DNA of 64,000 nt from Actinomadura pelletieri DSM 43383 (GTDB lineage: Bacteria; Actinomycetota; Actinomycetes; Streptosporangiales; Streptosporangiaceae): NCBI RefSeq assembly GCF_003634705.1, contig NZ_RBWU01000004.1:558001-622000 (forward strand). Direction: 5' to 3'. The notes under the pieces were generated by a model. That model worked only from the letters and a program-made list of their open reading frames with translations. It did no database searches and was not told where the DNA came from. The translations under genes were made by a program, and so were the position numbers. Position 1 is the stretch's first letter. Each line of letters starts with the position of its first letter. This document shows, piece by piece, positions 8,323 through 17,260 of the stretch.

Positions 8323-9527
8323 ACCTCCCCGCGGCCCTGGCCCGCCTGGCGACCCGCCGACCGTGGACGGGACCACCGGCGATACCGCACCGGGTGCTGC
8401 GCGTCGGGCCGGACGGGGTGTCGGGGCGGTTCACCAGCCGTCTGCACGACGAGCGGGTCGCGGCGTGGCTGGGCGTGGCGCTCGGCGTGAGTTTCGTGTC
8501 GGCGTTCGCGACCGGGCTGATCTCCCACTTCATGCAGCACCCGCCCGGCTGGGCGCAGTGGCCGTCGCGTCCGGTGAACCTGTACCGGGTCACCCAGGGC
8601 GTCCACGTGATCGGCGGGCTGGCGACGGTGCCGCTGCTGCTGGCCAAGCTGTGGACGGTCTACCCGAAGCTGTGGCAGTGGCCGCCCGTCCGGTCGCTGA
8701 CGCACGCGGCACGCCGGCTGGCGATCTTCGCGCTGGTCGGTGGGGCGCTGTTCCAGACCGTCACCGGCGTGCTGAACATCGGGTACTGGTACGCGTTCCC
8801 GTTCCTGTTCACCACCGCGCACTACTGGACCGCCTACATCGTTTTCGGCGCGTTGCTGATCCACGCCGCCGACCGGTGGCCCGCCACGCGGCGCGCGGTG
8901 ATGACCCGCCCGCAGGACGCGGTGGGCCGCCGCGGGTTCCTGCTCACCGTCGCCGCCGCGAGCGGGGTCATCGCCGCGACCACGGTCGGGGAGACGTTCG
9001 CGCCGCTGGCGCGGCTGGCGGTGCTGGCGCCGCGCCGACCCGGCCACGGGACCCCGGCCGGACCCCGTGACCTGCCGGTCAACAAGTCCGCCGCCGCCGC
9101 GGGGGTGACCGTGGCGGCCCGCGACCCCGGCTGGCGGCTGACGGTCACCGGACGTGTCCGCCGCGAACTCGTCCTGTCGCTGGAGGAGCTGCGCGCCCTC
9201 CCGCAGCACTCGGCGCGGCTGCCGATCGCGTGCGTGGAGGGCTGGAGCGTCGACGGCGACTGGCGCGGGGTGCGGCTGCGGGACCTGCTGGCCCTGGCCG
9301 GCGCCCCCGACGACGCGCGGGTGCGGGTGGAGTCGCTGCAGGCCGCCGGGATCTACCGCACCTCGCAGGTCGACGCCCGGCACTGGCACGACCCGCTGAC
9401 CCTGCTGGCCCTGGACCTGGGCGGCGCGCCCCTCGACCTCGACCACGGCCGACCGTGCCGCCTGATCGCGCCCAACCGGCCCGGGGTCATGCAGACCAAA
9501 TGGGTGCACCGGCTGGTGATCACATGA
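8298..9527 (+). CDS. Membrane molybdopterin-dependent oxidoreductase (sulfite oxidase fold) fused to b-type cytochrome-like domain
   Basis: 409-aa two-domain protein. Residues about 50-195 hold four TM helices with histidines positioned as in di-heme cytochrome b561-like domains (ISHFMQHP, GVHVIGG, TTAHYW, LLIHAADRW). A twin-arginine-like RRGFLLTVAAASG at 211-223 follows with one more hydrophobic segment. The C-terminal domain (about 270-409) is the oxidoreductase molybdopterin-binding domain; Cys312 in ACVEGWSVDG is the likely Mo ligand. The visible plan is a catalytic Mo domain outside the membrane passing electrons to heme in the membrane. The ATG at 8298 has GGAGGAGG upstream. Linking a redox enzyme to sugar-transferase genes is the odd feature of this operon. 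Confidence 0.86.
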   Translation: MVRRPPPLNLPAALARLATRRPWTGPPAIPHRVLRVGPDGVSGRFTSRLHDERVAAWLGVALGVSFVSAFATGLISHFMQHPPGWAQWPSRPVNLYRVTQGVHVIGGLATVPLLLAKLWTVYPKLWQWPPVRSLTHAARRLAIFALVGGALFQTVTGVLNIGYWYAFPFLFTTAHYWTAYIVFGALLIHAADRWPATRRAVMTRPQDAVGRRGFLLTVAAASGVIAATTVGETFAPLARLAVLAPRRPGHGTPAGPRDLPVNKSAAAAGVTVAARDPGWRLTVTGRVRRELVLSLEELRALPQHSARLPIACVEGWSVDGDWRGVRLRDLLALAGAPDDARVRVESLQAAGIYRTSQVDARHWHDPLTLLALDLGGAPLDLDHGRPCRLIAPNRPGVMQTKWVHRLVIT

Positions 9528-9991
9528 GGGTCGTCGTGACCGTGGCGGGACTGGCGCTGATCGCCTGGGGCGCCTACGGGATCGCCGCGCACGTCGACGC
9601 CGCCGCGTGGGCGGTGTGGTTCGCCGGCGCCGCGGTCCTGCACGACGCCGTCCTGGTCCCGGTGGTGCTGGTGGCGGGCGTGGCGACCGGGCGGCTGCCC
9701 GGGCCGTGGCGGCGCGCCGCGCGGACCGCGCTGGTCATCGGGGGAGCGGTGACCCTGGTGGCGGCGCCGCTCGTCCTCGGGTACGGGCGCCGCGCCGACG
9801 AGCCGTCCCGCCTGCCGCTGCCCTACGACCGCAACCTGGCGGTGGTGCTGGCGGTCGTGGTGGTGCTCTGCGCGGCCGGGCCCCCGGCCAGGTCCGCGGG
9901 GTCCGTGGCGGGGTTCGCGGGGTCCGTGGCGGGGTTCGCGGGGAAGGTCGTGGCCCGCCGGGCCGCCGCGCGGCGGGAGAGGCGCCGATGA
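9524..9991 (+). CDS. Small three-TM membrane protein, unknown
   Basis: 155-aa protein with hydrophobic segments near residues 5-25, 28-55, 65-85 and 103-118, a loop with GRRADEPSRLPLPYDRN, and a basic C-terminal tail containing a duplicated GSVAGFAG unit (tandem GGGGTTCGCGGGGTCCGTGGC repeat split around 9905-9940). ATG 9524 overlaps the preceding stop (ATGA) and the last codons overlap the next ATG. It may be a subunit or partner of the Mo enzyme, but that rests only on position. Confidence 0.7.
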   Translation: MRVVVTVAGLALIAWGAYGIAAHVDAAAWAVWFAGAAVLHDAVLVPVVLVAGVATGRLPGPWRRAARTALVIGGAVTLVAAPLVLGYGRRADEPSRLPLPYDRNLAVVLAVVVVLCAAGPPARSAGSVAGFAGSVAGFAGKVVARRAAARRERRR

Positions 9992-11424
9992 CGCCCACCC
10001 CGACCCGCGACCGGACCCGCGCCCGGATCGGCACCCGGACCCGAAGCGCGCCGTGGGGGACGGGAGGGCGGTGGGCCGGGTGGGGCGCCGTGGCGGTGTG
10101 GGCGGTCGGGATCGCGGCGGCGTTCACGGTCGGCTGGTATCTGCGCCGCGCCGGCCTGGCCACCGAGGACGACCTGCCGCCCCTGCACGCGCGGGCCCGG
10201 GAACGGCCGCTGACCTGGGATCTGCTTCCCGTCGTCGGCGTCGCGGCCGCCGCCGTGGTGTTCCTGCCGGTGCTGGCGGCGCGGCTGCCGTGGCGGACCC
10301 TGCCACCGGTCGCGTGGGCGGCCGCCGCGGTGTGGACGGTGGCGCTGGCCGCCACCGACGGGTGGGACGCGCTCGCCCGGCCCCTGGACGCGCCGACCGA
10401 GTACCCGGCGGGCCTGGCGCAGCTGCGCCCGGACCCCCTGGAGTGGCTGCGGACGTTCACCGAACGCCTCGGCGGCTACACCACCCACGTGCGGGGGCAT
10501 CCGCCGCTGCCGACGCTGGTGCTGTGGGCGCTGGAACGCGTCGGGCTCGGCGGCACCGGCTGGGCGGCCGCGTTCCTCATCGCCGCGGGCACCTCCACGG
10601 TCGCCGCGGTCGCGGTGACGGTGCGGTGCGCGGCCGGGGAACGCGCGGCGCGGGCGGCGGTGCCGTTCCTGGTCCTGGCGCCGCTGGCGCTGTGGGTCGC
10701 GACCGCGATGGACGCGTTGTTCATGGCCGTGGGCGCGTGGGGGACGGCGCTGCTCACGGTCGCGGCCCGCCGCGACCGCGGGGGTGTCGGCGCGGTCGCG
10801 GCCGCGGTCGCGGCCGCGGCGGGCGGTGGGCTGCTGCTGGGCTGCCTGCCGTACCTGAGCTACGGGCTGTTGCCGCTGGCCGCGGTGCCCTTGGCGGCGG
10901 TGGTGCTGGTGGGACGGGTGGCGTGCCGTCCCCGCGCGGTCCTGGTGGTCGCCGCGGCGGTGGGTCTGGCGGTGGTGCCGGCGACGTTCACGGCGCTGGG
11001 GTTCTGGTGGCCGGACGGTGTCCGCGCCACCCTGGACACCTACCTGGTCAGCCGCGGGTCAGCGCAACGCTCCTACGCGTACTTCTCGGCCGCGAACCTG
11101 GCCGTGCTGGGCCTGCTGACCGGCCCGGCGGTCGCGCACGCGCTGCCCCGGGCGGCGGGCGCGCTGCGCGACGCGGCCCGGACCCGGGCCCGGGCCCGCA
11201 CCCCGGCCGCCGCGGTCGCGGTCCTCGCCGCGGCCGGGCTGGTCGGGGCGCTGGCCTTGGACGTCTCGGGTGTGACCAGGGGAGAGGTGGAACGGATCTG
11301 GGTGCCGTACGCCGTGTGGCTCATGACCGCCGCGGCGCTGCACCGTCCCCCGGCCCGGGCGTGGCTGGCGGCGCAGGCGGCGACCGCGGTGACCGTCCAG
11401 GCGCTGGTGCTGTCCCCCTGGTGA
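9988..11424 (+). CDS. Polytopic integral membrane protein, GT-C-like, last gene of operon
   Basis: 478-aa protein with about ten TM helices. An extracytoplasmic segment near residues 130-170 contains WLRTFTERLGGYTTHVRGHPP, and a second loop has DTYLVSRGSAQRSYAYF. The overall plan, with an early acidic/aromatic loop and many helices, resembles GT-C membrane glycosyltransferases that use lipid-phosphate sugars, which would fit the upstream GT2 gene. I see no signature that proves it. ATG 9988 is coupled to the previous stop. A CCCCCCGGGGGG run follows the stop. Confidence 0.72.
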   Translation: MTPTPTRDRTRARIGTRTRSAPWGTGGRWAGWGAVAVWAVGIAAAFTVGWYLRRAGLATEDDLPPLHARARERPLTWDLLPVVGVAAAAVVFLPVLAARLPWRTLPPVAWAAAAVWTVALAATDGWDALARPLDAPTEYPAGLAQLRPDPLEWLRTFTERLGGYTTHVRGHPPLPTLVLWALERVGLGGTGWAAAFLIAAGTSTVAAVAVTVRCAAGERAARAAVPFLVLAPLALWVATAMDALFMAVGAWGTALLTVAARRDRGGVGAVAAAVAAAAGGGLLLGCLPYLSYGLLPLAAVPLAAVVLVGRVACRPRAVLVVAAAVGLAVVPATFTALGFWWPDGVRATLDTYLVSRGSAQRSYAYFSAANLAVLGLLTGPAVAHALPRAAGALRDAARTRARARTPAAAVAVLAAAGLVGALALDVSGVTRGEVERIWVPYAVWLMTAAALHRPPARAWLAAQAATAVTVQALVLSPW

Positions 11425-11586
11425 CCCACCCCCCGGGGGGACGGCACCCCTCCTGCCGCTTCTCACCTGCGCCGACACCTCCCAAGAAAAATCTTGAAGA
11501 AGAATCCGGTGGCATGTCGAAACGGTGGGGCCGTGCGCGACGCGTCAGTGAAAGGCCGATGAGACCCGCACGGAAGGACCCCCGTC

Positions 11587-12060
11587 ATGACCGCCACCCA
11601 GACCCCCGCCACCACTCCCGCCACCGGCCCTGCCCCCGCCTTCGCTGTGGAGGGTGGTCGCCGCCCGCTCCGGAAGGTGCTGTGGGCCGCGCAGATCCTG
11701 CTGGCGGCGTTCCTGTTCTTCGCCTCCGCGCTGCCGAAGTTCGCCGGGCAGTCCGACGCCGTCACGACCTTCACCGAGATCGGCTGGGGCCAGTGGCTGC
11801 GGTACGTGACCGGGACCGTCGAGGCCGCGGGGGCGATCGGCCTGGTCGTCCCGCGCCTGGCGGGACTCGCGGCGACCGGGCTGATCGGGCTGATGGGCGG
11901 CGCCGTCCTCACCCAGCTGCTGGTGCTGGAGCCGCTGTGGAGCCTGCTGCCCGCCGCGTTCGCCGTCGTGTTCGCCGCGGTCGCCTGGGACCGCCGCGCC
12001 GAGTCCCGCCGGGTGCTGGACGCGGTGACGCGCCCCCGGGGATCGGCCCGCCGACACTGA
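11587..12060 (+). CDS. DoxX-family membrane protein
   Basis: 157-aa four-helix membrane protein of the DoxX/DoxD-like group. Helices lie at about 30-48, 70-90, 95-115 and 118-132; the first contains AAFLFFASALPKFAGQ, close to the common LFxxxGxxKL motif. The N-terminal 25 residues are Thr/Pro-rich and disordered. Start ATG 11587 has GGAAGGA upstream. The preceding 160 bp hold no gene. DoxX relatives are linked to redox or thiol stress, but no partner gene here supports a specific role. Confidence 0.82.
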   Translation: MTATQTPATTPATGPAPAFAVEGGRRPLRKVLWAAQILLAAFLFFASALPKFAGQSDAVTTFTEIGWGQWLRYVTGTVEAAGAIGLVVPRLAGLAATGLIGLMGGAVLTQLLVLEPLWSLLPAAFAVVFAAVAWDRRAESRRVLDAVTRPRGSARRH

Positions 12061-12216
12061 CCGGCGCCGCCCGTCCGGAAGAAAAACCGCACGCCACGCT
12101 GTGGACTTTGCCAAGGAGGCGGGGGAACCAGCGCAAGATGGCTACCGTTCTCGTTAGACAGACGAACACGGGCGGGTGACAACGAGCCCGCACGGGCCGA
12201 TACGGAGGTAGACACA

Positions 12217-12792
12217 GTGGGAGTCAGTCTGAGCAAGGGCGGCAACGTCTCGCTGACCAAGGAGGCTCCAGGACTGACCGCCGTCGTGGTCGGTCTGGGC
12301 TGGGATGTGCGGACCACGACCGGGACCGACTTCGACCTGGACGCGAGCGCGCTGCTGTGCTCGACGGAGAACAAGGTCTTGTCGGACCAGCACTTCGTGT
12401 TCTTCAACAACCTCAAGAGCCCCGACGGCTCGGTGGAGCACACCGGCGACAACCTCACCGGTGAGGGCGAGGGCGACGACGAGCAGATCAAGGTGAACCT
12501 GGCCACCGTCCCGGCCGAGGTCTCCAAGATCGTGTTCCCGGTGTCGATCTACGACGCCGACGGCCGCCAGCAGAACTTCGGCCAGGTGCGCAACGCCTTC
12601 ATCCGCGTGGTGAACCAGGCCGACAACAGCGAGATCGCGCGCTACGACCTGTCGGAGGACGCCTCGACCGAGACCGCAATGGTGTTCGGCGAGCTGTACC
12701 GCAACGGCGCGGAGTGGAAGTTCCGCGCCGTGGGCCAGGGGTACGCCTCCGGCCTGTCCGGCATCGCGTCCGACTTCGGCGTCAACGTCTGA
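12217..12792 (+). CDS. terD: TerD-family tellurium resistance/stress protein
   Basis: 191-aa TerD-domain protein (calcium-binding stress protein, cytoplasmic). The typical opening [19 protein letters not shown] is followed by the calcium-site segments [31 protein letters not shown] and [13 protein letters not shown] start at 12217 has GGAGG eight bases upstream. It stands alone, not in a terABCDE cluster; solitary copies are common in actinomycetes and often act in stress or differentiation rather than tellurite resistance. A strong terminator follows. Confidence 0.95.
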   Translation: MGVSLSKGGNVSLTKEAPGLTAVVVGLGWDVRTTTGTDFDLDASALLCSTENKVLSDQHFVFFNNLKSPDGSVEHTGDNLTGEGEGDDEQIKVNLATVPAEVSKIVFPVSIYDADGRQQNFGQVRNAFIRVVNQADNSEIARYDLSEDASTETAMVFGELYRNGAEWKFRAVGQGYASGLSGIASDFGVNV

Positions 12793-12821
12793 GCGTGACC
12801 GTGGGCGCGTGACGCGCCGTG

Positions 12822-12860
12822 GCGGGGCGTCCCCGAGGGCCATCCTCGGGGACGCCCCGC
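12822..12860 (+). terminator. Rho-independent terminator after terD
   Basis: Perfect 16-bp inverted repeat GCGGGGCGTCCCCGAG / CTCGGGGACGCCCCGC with a 7-nt loop, followed by TTTC. It lies 30 bp after the terD stop and before the next same-strand gene. Confidence 0.85.
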
Positions 12861-12938
12861 TTTCACGTGCCGGAGGTCACGCGGCCACCGGGCCCGGGGA
12901 CCGTCCGGGCGGCGATCTCCGCCTGCGACACTGGGGGC

Positions 12939-13718
12939 ATGAGCGAGCGTGGGCCCATCGACTACTGGCTGTCGGACATGGACGGGGTGCTGGTGCACGA
13001 GGGACGTCCCGTCCCCGGCGCCGAGGAGTTCATCGGCCGGCTGTCGGCGTCCGACAAACCGTTCCTCGTCCTGACCAACAACTCGATCTACACGCGCCGG
13101 GACCTGTCGGCGCGGCTGGCGGCCGCCGGGCTCCGCGTCCCCGCCGAATCGATTTGGACGTCGGCTCTCGCCACGGCTCGATTTCTTGCGGACCAGCGGC
13201 CCGAGGGGTCGGCGTACGTGATCGGTGAGGCGGGCCTGACGACCGCGCTGCACGAGTCGGGGTTCGTGCTGAGCGACATCGACCCCGACTACGTCGTCCT
13301 CGGCGAGACCCGCACCTACAGCTTCTCCCAGATCACCCGGGCGATCCGGCTGATCGAGGGCGGCGCGCGGTTCGTCGCGACCAACCCCGACCCGATCGGC
13401 CCGTCCCCGGAGGGATCCCTGCCGGCGTGCGGCGCCGTCGCCGCGATGATCACCCGGGCGACGGGGGTGGAACCCTACTTCGTCGGGAAACCGAACCCGT
13501 TGATGATGCGGACCGCGCTGAACGTGGTCGGCGGGCACAGCGAACGCACCGCGATGGTCGGCGACCGGATGGACACCGACATCGTCGCCGGTGTCGAGGC
13601 CGGGCTGGAAACGATCCTGGTGCTGACGGGCGTGACCGGCAAGGACGAGATCGCCCGGTTCCCGTTCCGGCCGCACCGCGTCGTCGCGTCCATCGCCGAC
13701 CTCATCGACCTGGTGTAA
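12939..13718 (+). CDS. HAD-IIA family sugar/nucleotide phosphatase (NagD-like)
   Basis: 259-aa haloacid dehalogenase-like phosphatase. Motif I DMDGVLVHEG (Asp13, Asp15), motif II LTNNS, the GKPNP lysine segment and motif IV VGDRMDTDI are all intact. The cap between motifs II and III makes it type IIA, like NagD, so it likely dephosphorylates small phosphorylated metabolites in the cytoplasm. The ATG at 12939 has GGGGG upstream. One downstream inversion to non-coding sequence begins right after the stop. Confidence 0.92.
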   Translation: MSERGPIDYWLSDMDGVLVHEGRPVPGAEEFIGRLSASDKPFLVLTNNSIYTRRDLSARLAAAGLRVPAESIWTSALATARFLADQRPEGSAYVIGEAGLTTALHESGFVLSDIDPDYVVLGETRTYSFSQITRAIRLIEGGARFVATNPDPIGPSPEGSLPACGAVAAMITRATGVEPYFVGKPNPLMMRTALNVVGGHSERTAMVGDRMDTDIVAGVEAGLETILVLTGVTGKDEIARFPFRPHRVVASIADLIDLV

Positions 13719-14061
13719 AGCATCCGGGCGATGTCGCCCTCGTCCAAGAAGCCCGGGCCTTGCCGGCGCGCACGCGGCGGTGAGCCTCGAAGACCGAGCC
13801 GCGCGCCCGCGCCGAGGAGTACGGCGATCTCGTCGACGTCCGGTACGGCGCGGAGGCGACCGGGCTCGCGCAGGACGCCGACCAGGTCACGGCGCCGACG
13901 AGGTCACGGCGCCGACGACGGACCACCGCGACGGGCGCGCAGAGGACCCTGCGCGCCCGCCATGTGAGCGGCGGCGCCGGGGCCACCTTCATCGCGATCC
14001 CGTCGGGGACGGGCCCCGCGGTGCGCTCGAACGGGCACCACGCCCTACACTCGGGGCGGCC
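13719..14061 (+). pseudogene. Intergenic gap with scrap of FAD-dependent oxidoreductase
   Basis: No intact gene. Bases 13811-13900 in the plus frame read AEEYGDLVDVRYGAEATG and then LAQDADQVTAP, which looks like the second strand pair of an FAD-dependent monooxygenase or dehydrogenase (the usual text is VDVRYGxEVTGL..DADGV). Both ends run into arginine-rich sequence without start or stop in the right place. I read it as a decayed remnant; the resemblance is short and unverified. Confidence 0.3.
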
Positions 14062-14688
14062 ATGCGCACGATCAGACAGGCGGGTACCCGGGAGCTGGAG
14101 GTCCGGCGGTCCCGGTTCGTGTGCACCCTCGCCCGCGCCGCCGACGAGGACGAGGCGACCGAGTTCCTGGCCCGGCACCGGCGGGCGCACCACGACGCCA
14201 CCCACAACTGCACCGCCTACGTCGTCGGTGAACACGGCGAGATCACCCGCAGCAACGACGACGGTGAGCCCGCGGGCACGGCCGGGATCCCGATGTTGCA
14301 GGTGCTGGTGCGGCGCGGTCTGACCGGCACGGTCGCGGTCGTCACCCGCTACTTCGGCGGGGTGAAGCTCGGCGCGGGCGGCCTGGTCCGCGCCTACGGG
14401 CAGGCCGTCGCCGACACCGTCGACGCGGTGGGGGTGGTGGACCTGCTCCCGGTGGTGACGGTCACGGTGGGCGTGGAGCACGCGCTGGCGGGACGGTTCC
14501 TCGGCGACCTGCACGCGCGGGGAGTGCGGCCCGGCGACGTCCGCTACGGCCGCGACGTGCAGGCCGACGTCGCGGTCCCGGCCGACGACCTGGAGGAGTT
14601 CGAGGCCTGGGCGGAACGGATCACCGCGGGACGGGTGACGCTGCGGCGCGGCGCCCACGGCCACATCGAGGTCCCCACCACCCCCTGA
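14062..14688 (+). CDS. YigZ/IMPACT-family protein
   Basis: 208-aa protein of the UPF0029/IMPACT family. Diagnostic residues are HHDATHNCTAYVVG, SNDDGEPAGTAGIP, VVTRYFGGVKLGAGGLVRAY in order through residues 45-115, then the smaller C-terminal domain. The family is linked to translation control in eukaryotes and has unknown function in bacteria. ATG 14062 follows a GGGGCGGCC stretch. Length matches the family (about 200 aa). Confidence 0.93.
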   Translation: MRTIRQAGTRELEVRRSRFVCTLARAADEDEATEFLARHRRAHHDATHNCTAYVVGEHGEITRSNDDGEPAGTAGIPMLQVLVRRGLTGTVAVVTRYFGGVKLGAGGLVRAYGQAVADTVDAVGVVDLLPVVTVTVGVEHALAGRFLGDLHARGVRPGDVRYGRDVQADVAVPADDLEEFEAWAERITAGRVTLRRGAHGHIEVPTTP

Positions 14689-14734
14689 GCGGAACGGCCG
14701 TGGACGGTCGGACGCGGGGTGCCGGGTGCGCCGG

Positions 14735-14986
14735 TCAGCCGCCGAGGTTCTCCAACGCGACGTCCAGGCGCTGCGCGAGGTTCTCCAACTGTTCCTCGTT
14801 GGCGCCGGTGTCGAGTTCGGCGATCACCGCGTCACGGGTCGTGATGACCAGCGCGTCCTCGGGGCCGTCACCGCGACCCGGATCGACGGGGACGACGGTG
14901 GCGCGGCCCTCGACGACGACGAGCGCGGCGTCGCGGTGGGCCGAGCCCAACAGGGCGTGCAGATGCTCGGCGGTGATCGTCGGCAT
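14735..14986 (-). CDS. Small hypothetical protein, 83 aa
   Basis: Short acidic protein beginning MPTITAEHLHALLG with an ideal GGAGGT ribosome site 7 bp before ATG 14986. The body alternates beta-like (AALVVVEGRATVVPV) and helical (NEEQLENLAQRLDVALENL) stretches, typical of a compact alpha/beta fold. GC3 is high as in its neighbours, supporting a real gene. No recognised family. Confidence 0.7.
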   Translation of the reverse strand: MPTITAEHLHALLGSAHRDAALVVVEGRATVVPVDPGRGDGPEDALVITTRDAVIAELDTGANEEQLENLAQRLDVALENLGG

Positions 14987-15036
14987 GGGGTGACCTCCAG
15001 GGTTGTCCGCACCGGGGACGCCGGTGGCGGGGGTGG

Positions 15037-16098
15037 TCAGGGACGGCGGCCGACACCGGAGGCGACCTCGCCGACCCGGCCCGGCCCACCGGCTCCGGGC
15101 GCCAGCGGCGGGGTGCCGCGCCCGGCTCCGGTCCGCAGCCCCTCCAGAAACTCGGTGATCGCGTCCCGGGCGGTGTGCCGCGGCGCCCAGCCGAGCACGT
15201 CACGGGCCCGGGCGGTGTCCATCAACGGGACCTGCAGGACCAGGTCGAACAGGCCGGGGGACGCGGGAACCAGATGCAACGTCCACGCGGCGGCCAGCGC
15301 GGCGCGCGCCCCCCGCACCGGGACACGGACGGTGCGCGCGCCGAGGATGTCGGCGAGCTCGGCGGCGTCCAGCACCGGTTCGGCGGCGATGTTGAACGCG
15401 CCGCGGGCCGCACCGGTGACGGCGAGCCGGAACGCCTCACCCGCGTCCGCCGAATGCAACGCCTGCAGCCGCAGGCCCGGCATGTCCGGCACCACGGGGA
15501 TCACCCCGGGGCGGACGAGACGGCCCGGCAACAGCGGCCCGGCGAACAGGCGCCGCTGCTGCGACGCGGACTGCCGCTCGAAGATGAACCCCGGGCGGAT
15601 CCGCACGACCCGGCACGTCGGGTTGCTGGACTCGAAGGCGTCCAGGAGCCGTTCGACATAGGCCTTCTCACGGCTGTAGGCGGCGCCGGGCCACCCGTGC
15701 GTGGGCCACGACTCGTCGACCGGCCGGTCCTTGGGGCCCGGCGAGTACGCGCCGATCGACGAGGAGTACACCAGCGCGGACACGCCCGCCCGCGCGGCGG
15801 CGTCGAACACGCGGGCGCTGCCGACGACGTTGGCGTCCCAGGTCACCGCCGGACGGTGCGTGGGCTGGAACAGCCACGCCAGGTGCACCACGACGTCCGC
15901 GCCCCGCATCACCGGGACCAGGTCGCTGTCGGTGACGTCCGCCTCGACCCACTCGACCGCGTCACCGCCCGGGGCGGTGCGGCGGTCGGGTCGGCGGCGC
16001 GCCAGCCCGGTGATCGCGGTCACCGCCGGGTCCGCGGCGAGCGCGCGGACCGTGTTGGTGCCGATGTTCCCGGTGGCGCCGGTGACGACGACGCGCAT
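15037..16098 (-). CDS. NAD-dependent epimerase/dehydratase
   Basis: 353-aa extended SDR. The N-terminus MRVVVTGATGNIGTNTV carries the NAD motif; VYSSSIGAYSPG supplies the catalytic Ser region and AYSREKAYVE the Tyr/Lys pair. The C-terminal domain has the DAGEAFRLAV segment usual in nucleotide-sugar and steroid-type epimerases. ATG 16098 is preceded by GGGGAGGGTG. The last 25 residues are Gly/Pro-rich. Substrate not predictable; it is not in the 5.1-11.4 kb operon. Confidence 0.88.
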   Translation of the reverse strand: MRVVVTGATGNIGTNTVRALAADPAVTAITGLARRRPDRRTAPGGDAVEWVEADVTDSDLVPVMRGADVVVHLAWLFQPTHRPAVTWDANVVGSARVFDAAARAGVSALVYSSSIGAYSPGPKDRPVDESWPTHGWPGAAYSREKAYVERLLDAFESSNPTCRVVRIRPGFIFERQSASQQRRLFAGPLLPGRLVRPGVIPVVPDMPGLRLQALHSADAGEAFRLAVTGAARGAFNIAAEPVLDAAELADILGARTVRVPVRGARAALAAAWTLHLVPASPGLFDLVLQVPLMDTARARDVLGWAPRHTARDAITEFLEGLRTGAGRGTPPLAPGAGGPGRVGEVASGVGRRP

Positions 16099-16453
16099 CT
16101 CACCCTCCCCTTCGTCGGACCACCCACGGGACCGCCCCATTCCCCCCACACGCCGATATATACCCACCCCACCCCGACCACCCGAACAGCCGCGACGGCC
16201 AGACCCCGCCCCGGGGCGCCGGCGCCCCAGAACGACGGGCGGCCGGGCGCCGGGCCCGATCCACCGCCCCAGCCGATTCGGCGCCGCGCCCCGGGGAGCA
16301 CCGCTCAGCGGCCGGTCACCGAGCTGCGGGCTTGAGGCCGGGCACCTCGGCGCGGCGCCCCGAGGTCCGGTTCTGAGGTCGGTGTGATCGGCGTCGGCGG
16401 CACGGGTCGGGCGCTGGCGGCCCGTGGGTGTCGGATGAGGTCGGTCGTGGGCG
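16099..16453. other. Gene-free gap with small inverted repeat
   Basis: 355 bp without a supported gene, separating the epimerase promoter side from the end of the alkyltransferase gene. It holds a 7-bp inverted repeat ACCTCGG (16344-16350) / CCGAGGT (16360-16366) with a 9-nt GC loop, and a near copy of its CGGCGC-GCGCCCCG core about 70 bp earlier. It could end the minus-strand transcript, but there is no T tract. Confidence 0.4.
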
Positions 16454-17260
16454 TCAGGCGGGGGTGGTGTCGCCGGGGTGGCAGTGCAGGCAGGGCCGGT
16501 AGCCGGCGGCGAGCGCGGCGGTCAGGTCGCGGAAGCCGTGCCGGTGCCCGGGGGTGATCCGCCGCGCGTCCGCGCACGTCGGGTAGCAGACGACGCCGGT
16601 GGTGTCGCTGCCCACCAGCCGCACCCCCTGCCGCGCCAACTCGGTGATCTCCTCGACGTCGACGTCCTCGGCGCGCAGCAGCCGTTCCTTGGCGGCCGCG
16701 CCGAACACGTAGTCGCCGAGCGTCCCGTCGGAGCGGGTGACTCGGTGGCACGGGATCAGCAGCGGGACGGGGTTGCGGCCCAGCGCCGACCCCACCGCGC
16801 GGACCGCCCGCGGCCGTCCCGCCGCCCGCGCCACCCACGCGTACGGGCGGGTCTGCCCGCGCGGGATCCGCGCCGCGGCGCGCAGCACGGCGGCCTCGAA
16901 GTCGCTGAGGCCGCGCAGGTCCAGCCGCAGCCCGCCGAGCCGCCCGCCGCGCAGCGCCGGCACCAGCCCGGCGGGCGGACGGGACGCGGGCAGCAGCGGA
17001 CGCGCGAACCGGGCCCGGAACGACGCGACGAACTCCTCGTCGTCCATCCCGGCGCGCAGGTAGGCGACACCGTGGTCGGTGAACGCGACCTGCAGCCCCT
17101 CCAGCGGTCCGGCGACGTGGACGCGGCGCGCCGCGATGCGGTCCAGCAGGGACGGGGGAGCGTCGGCGGCCAACCCTGCCAGCTCACCGGCCAGCTCACC
17201 CGCCAGTTCGCCGGTGGGTCGGGGGTCGGGTGTCCCGTGGGTGGGATCGGTGTGGTTCAT
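16454..17260 (-). CDS. O6-alkylguanine-DNA alkyltransferase with C-terminal Ada Cys4 zinc domain
   Basis: 268-aa fusion for alkylation-damage repair. Residues about 45-205 form the MGMT domain, whose acceptor is Cys171 in LIPCHRV. Residues 215-262 look like the zinc domain found at the N-terminus of Ada: Cys225 and Cys229 in VVCYPTC, and Cys257 and Cys260 in GYRPCLHC, as a CxxxC...CxxC set. In E. coli Ada this domain takes methyl groups from phosphotriesters and acts as the regulatory switch. Here the domain order is reversed and there is no AraC HTH. An N-terminal GELAGELAGELAG repeat precedes the core. ATG 17260 overlaps the stop of the ECF sigma gene by 4 bp, so the two are co-translated. 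Confidence 0.88.
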   Translation of the reverse strand: MNHTDPTHGTPDPRPTGELAGELAGELAGLAADAPPSLLDRIAARRVHVAGPLEGLQVAFTDHGVAYLRAGMDDEEFVASFRARFARPLLPASRPPAGLVPALRGGRLGGLRLDLRGLSDFEAAVLRAAARIPRGQTRPYAWVARAAGRPRAVRAVGSALGRNPVPLLIPCHRVTRSDGTLGDYVFGAAAKERLLRAEDVDVEEITELARQGVRLVGSDTTGVVCYPTCADARRITPGHRHGFRDLTAALAAGYRPCLHCHPGDTTPA

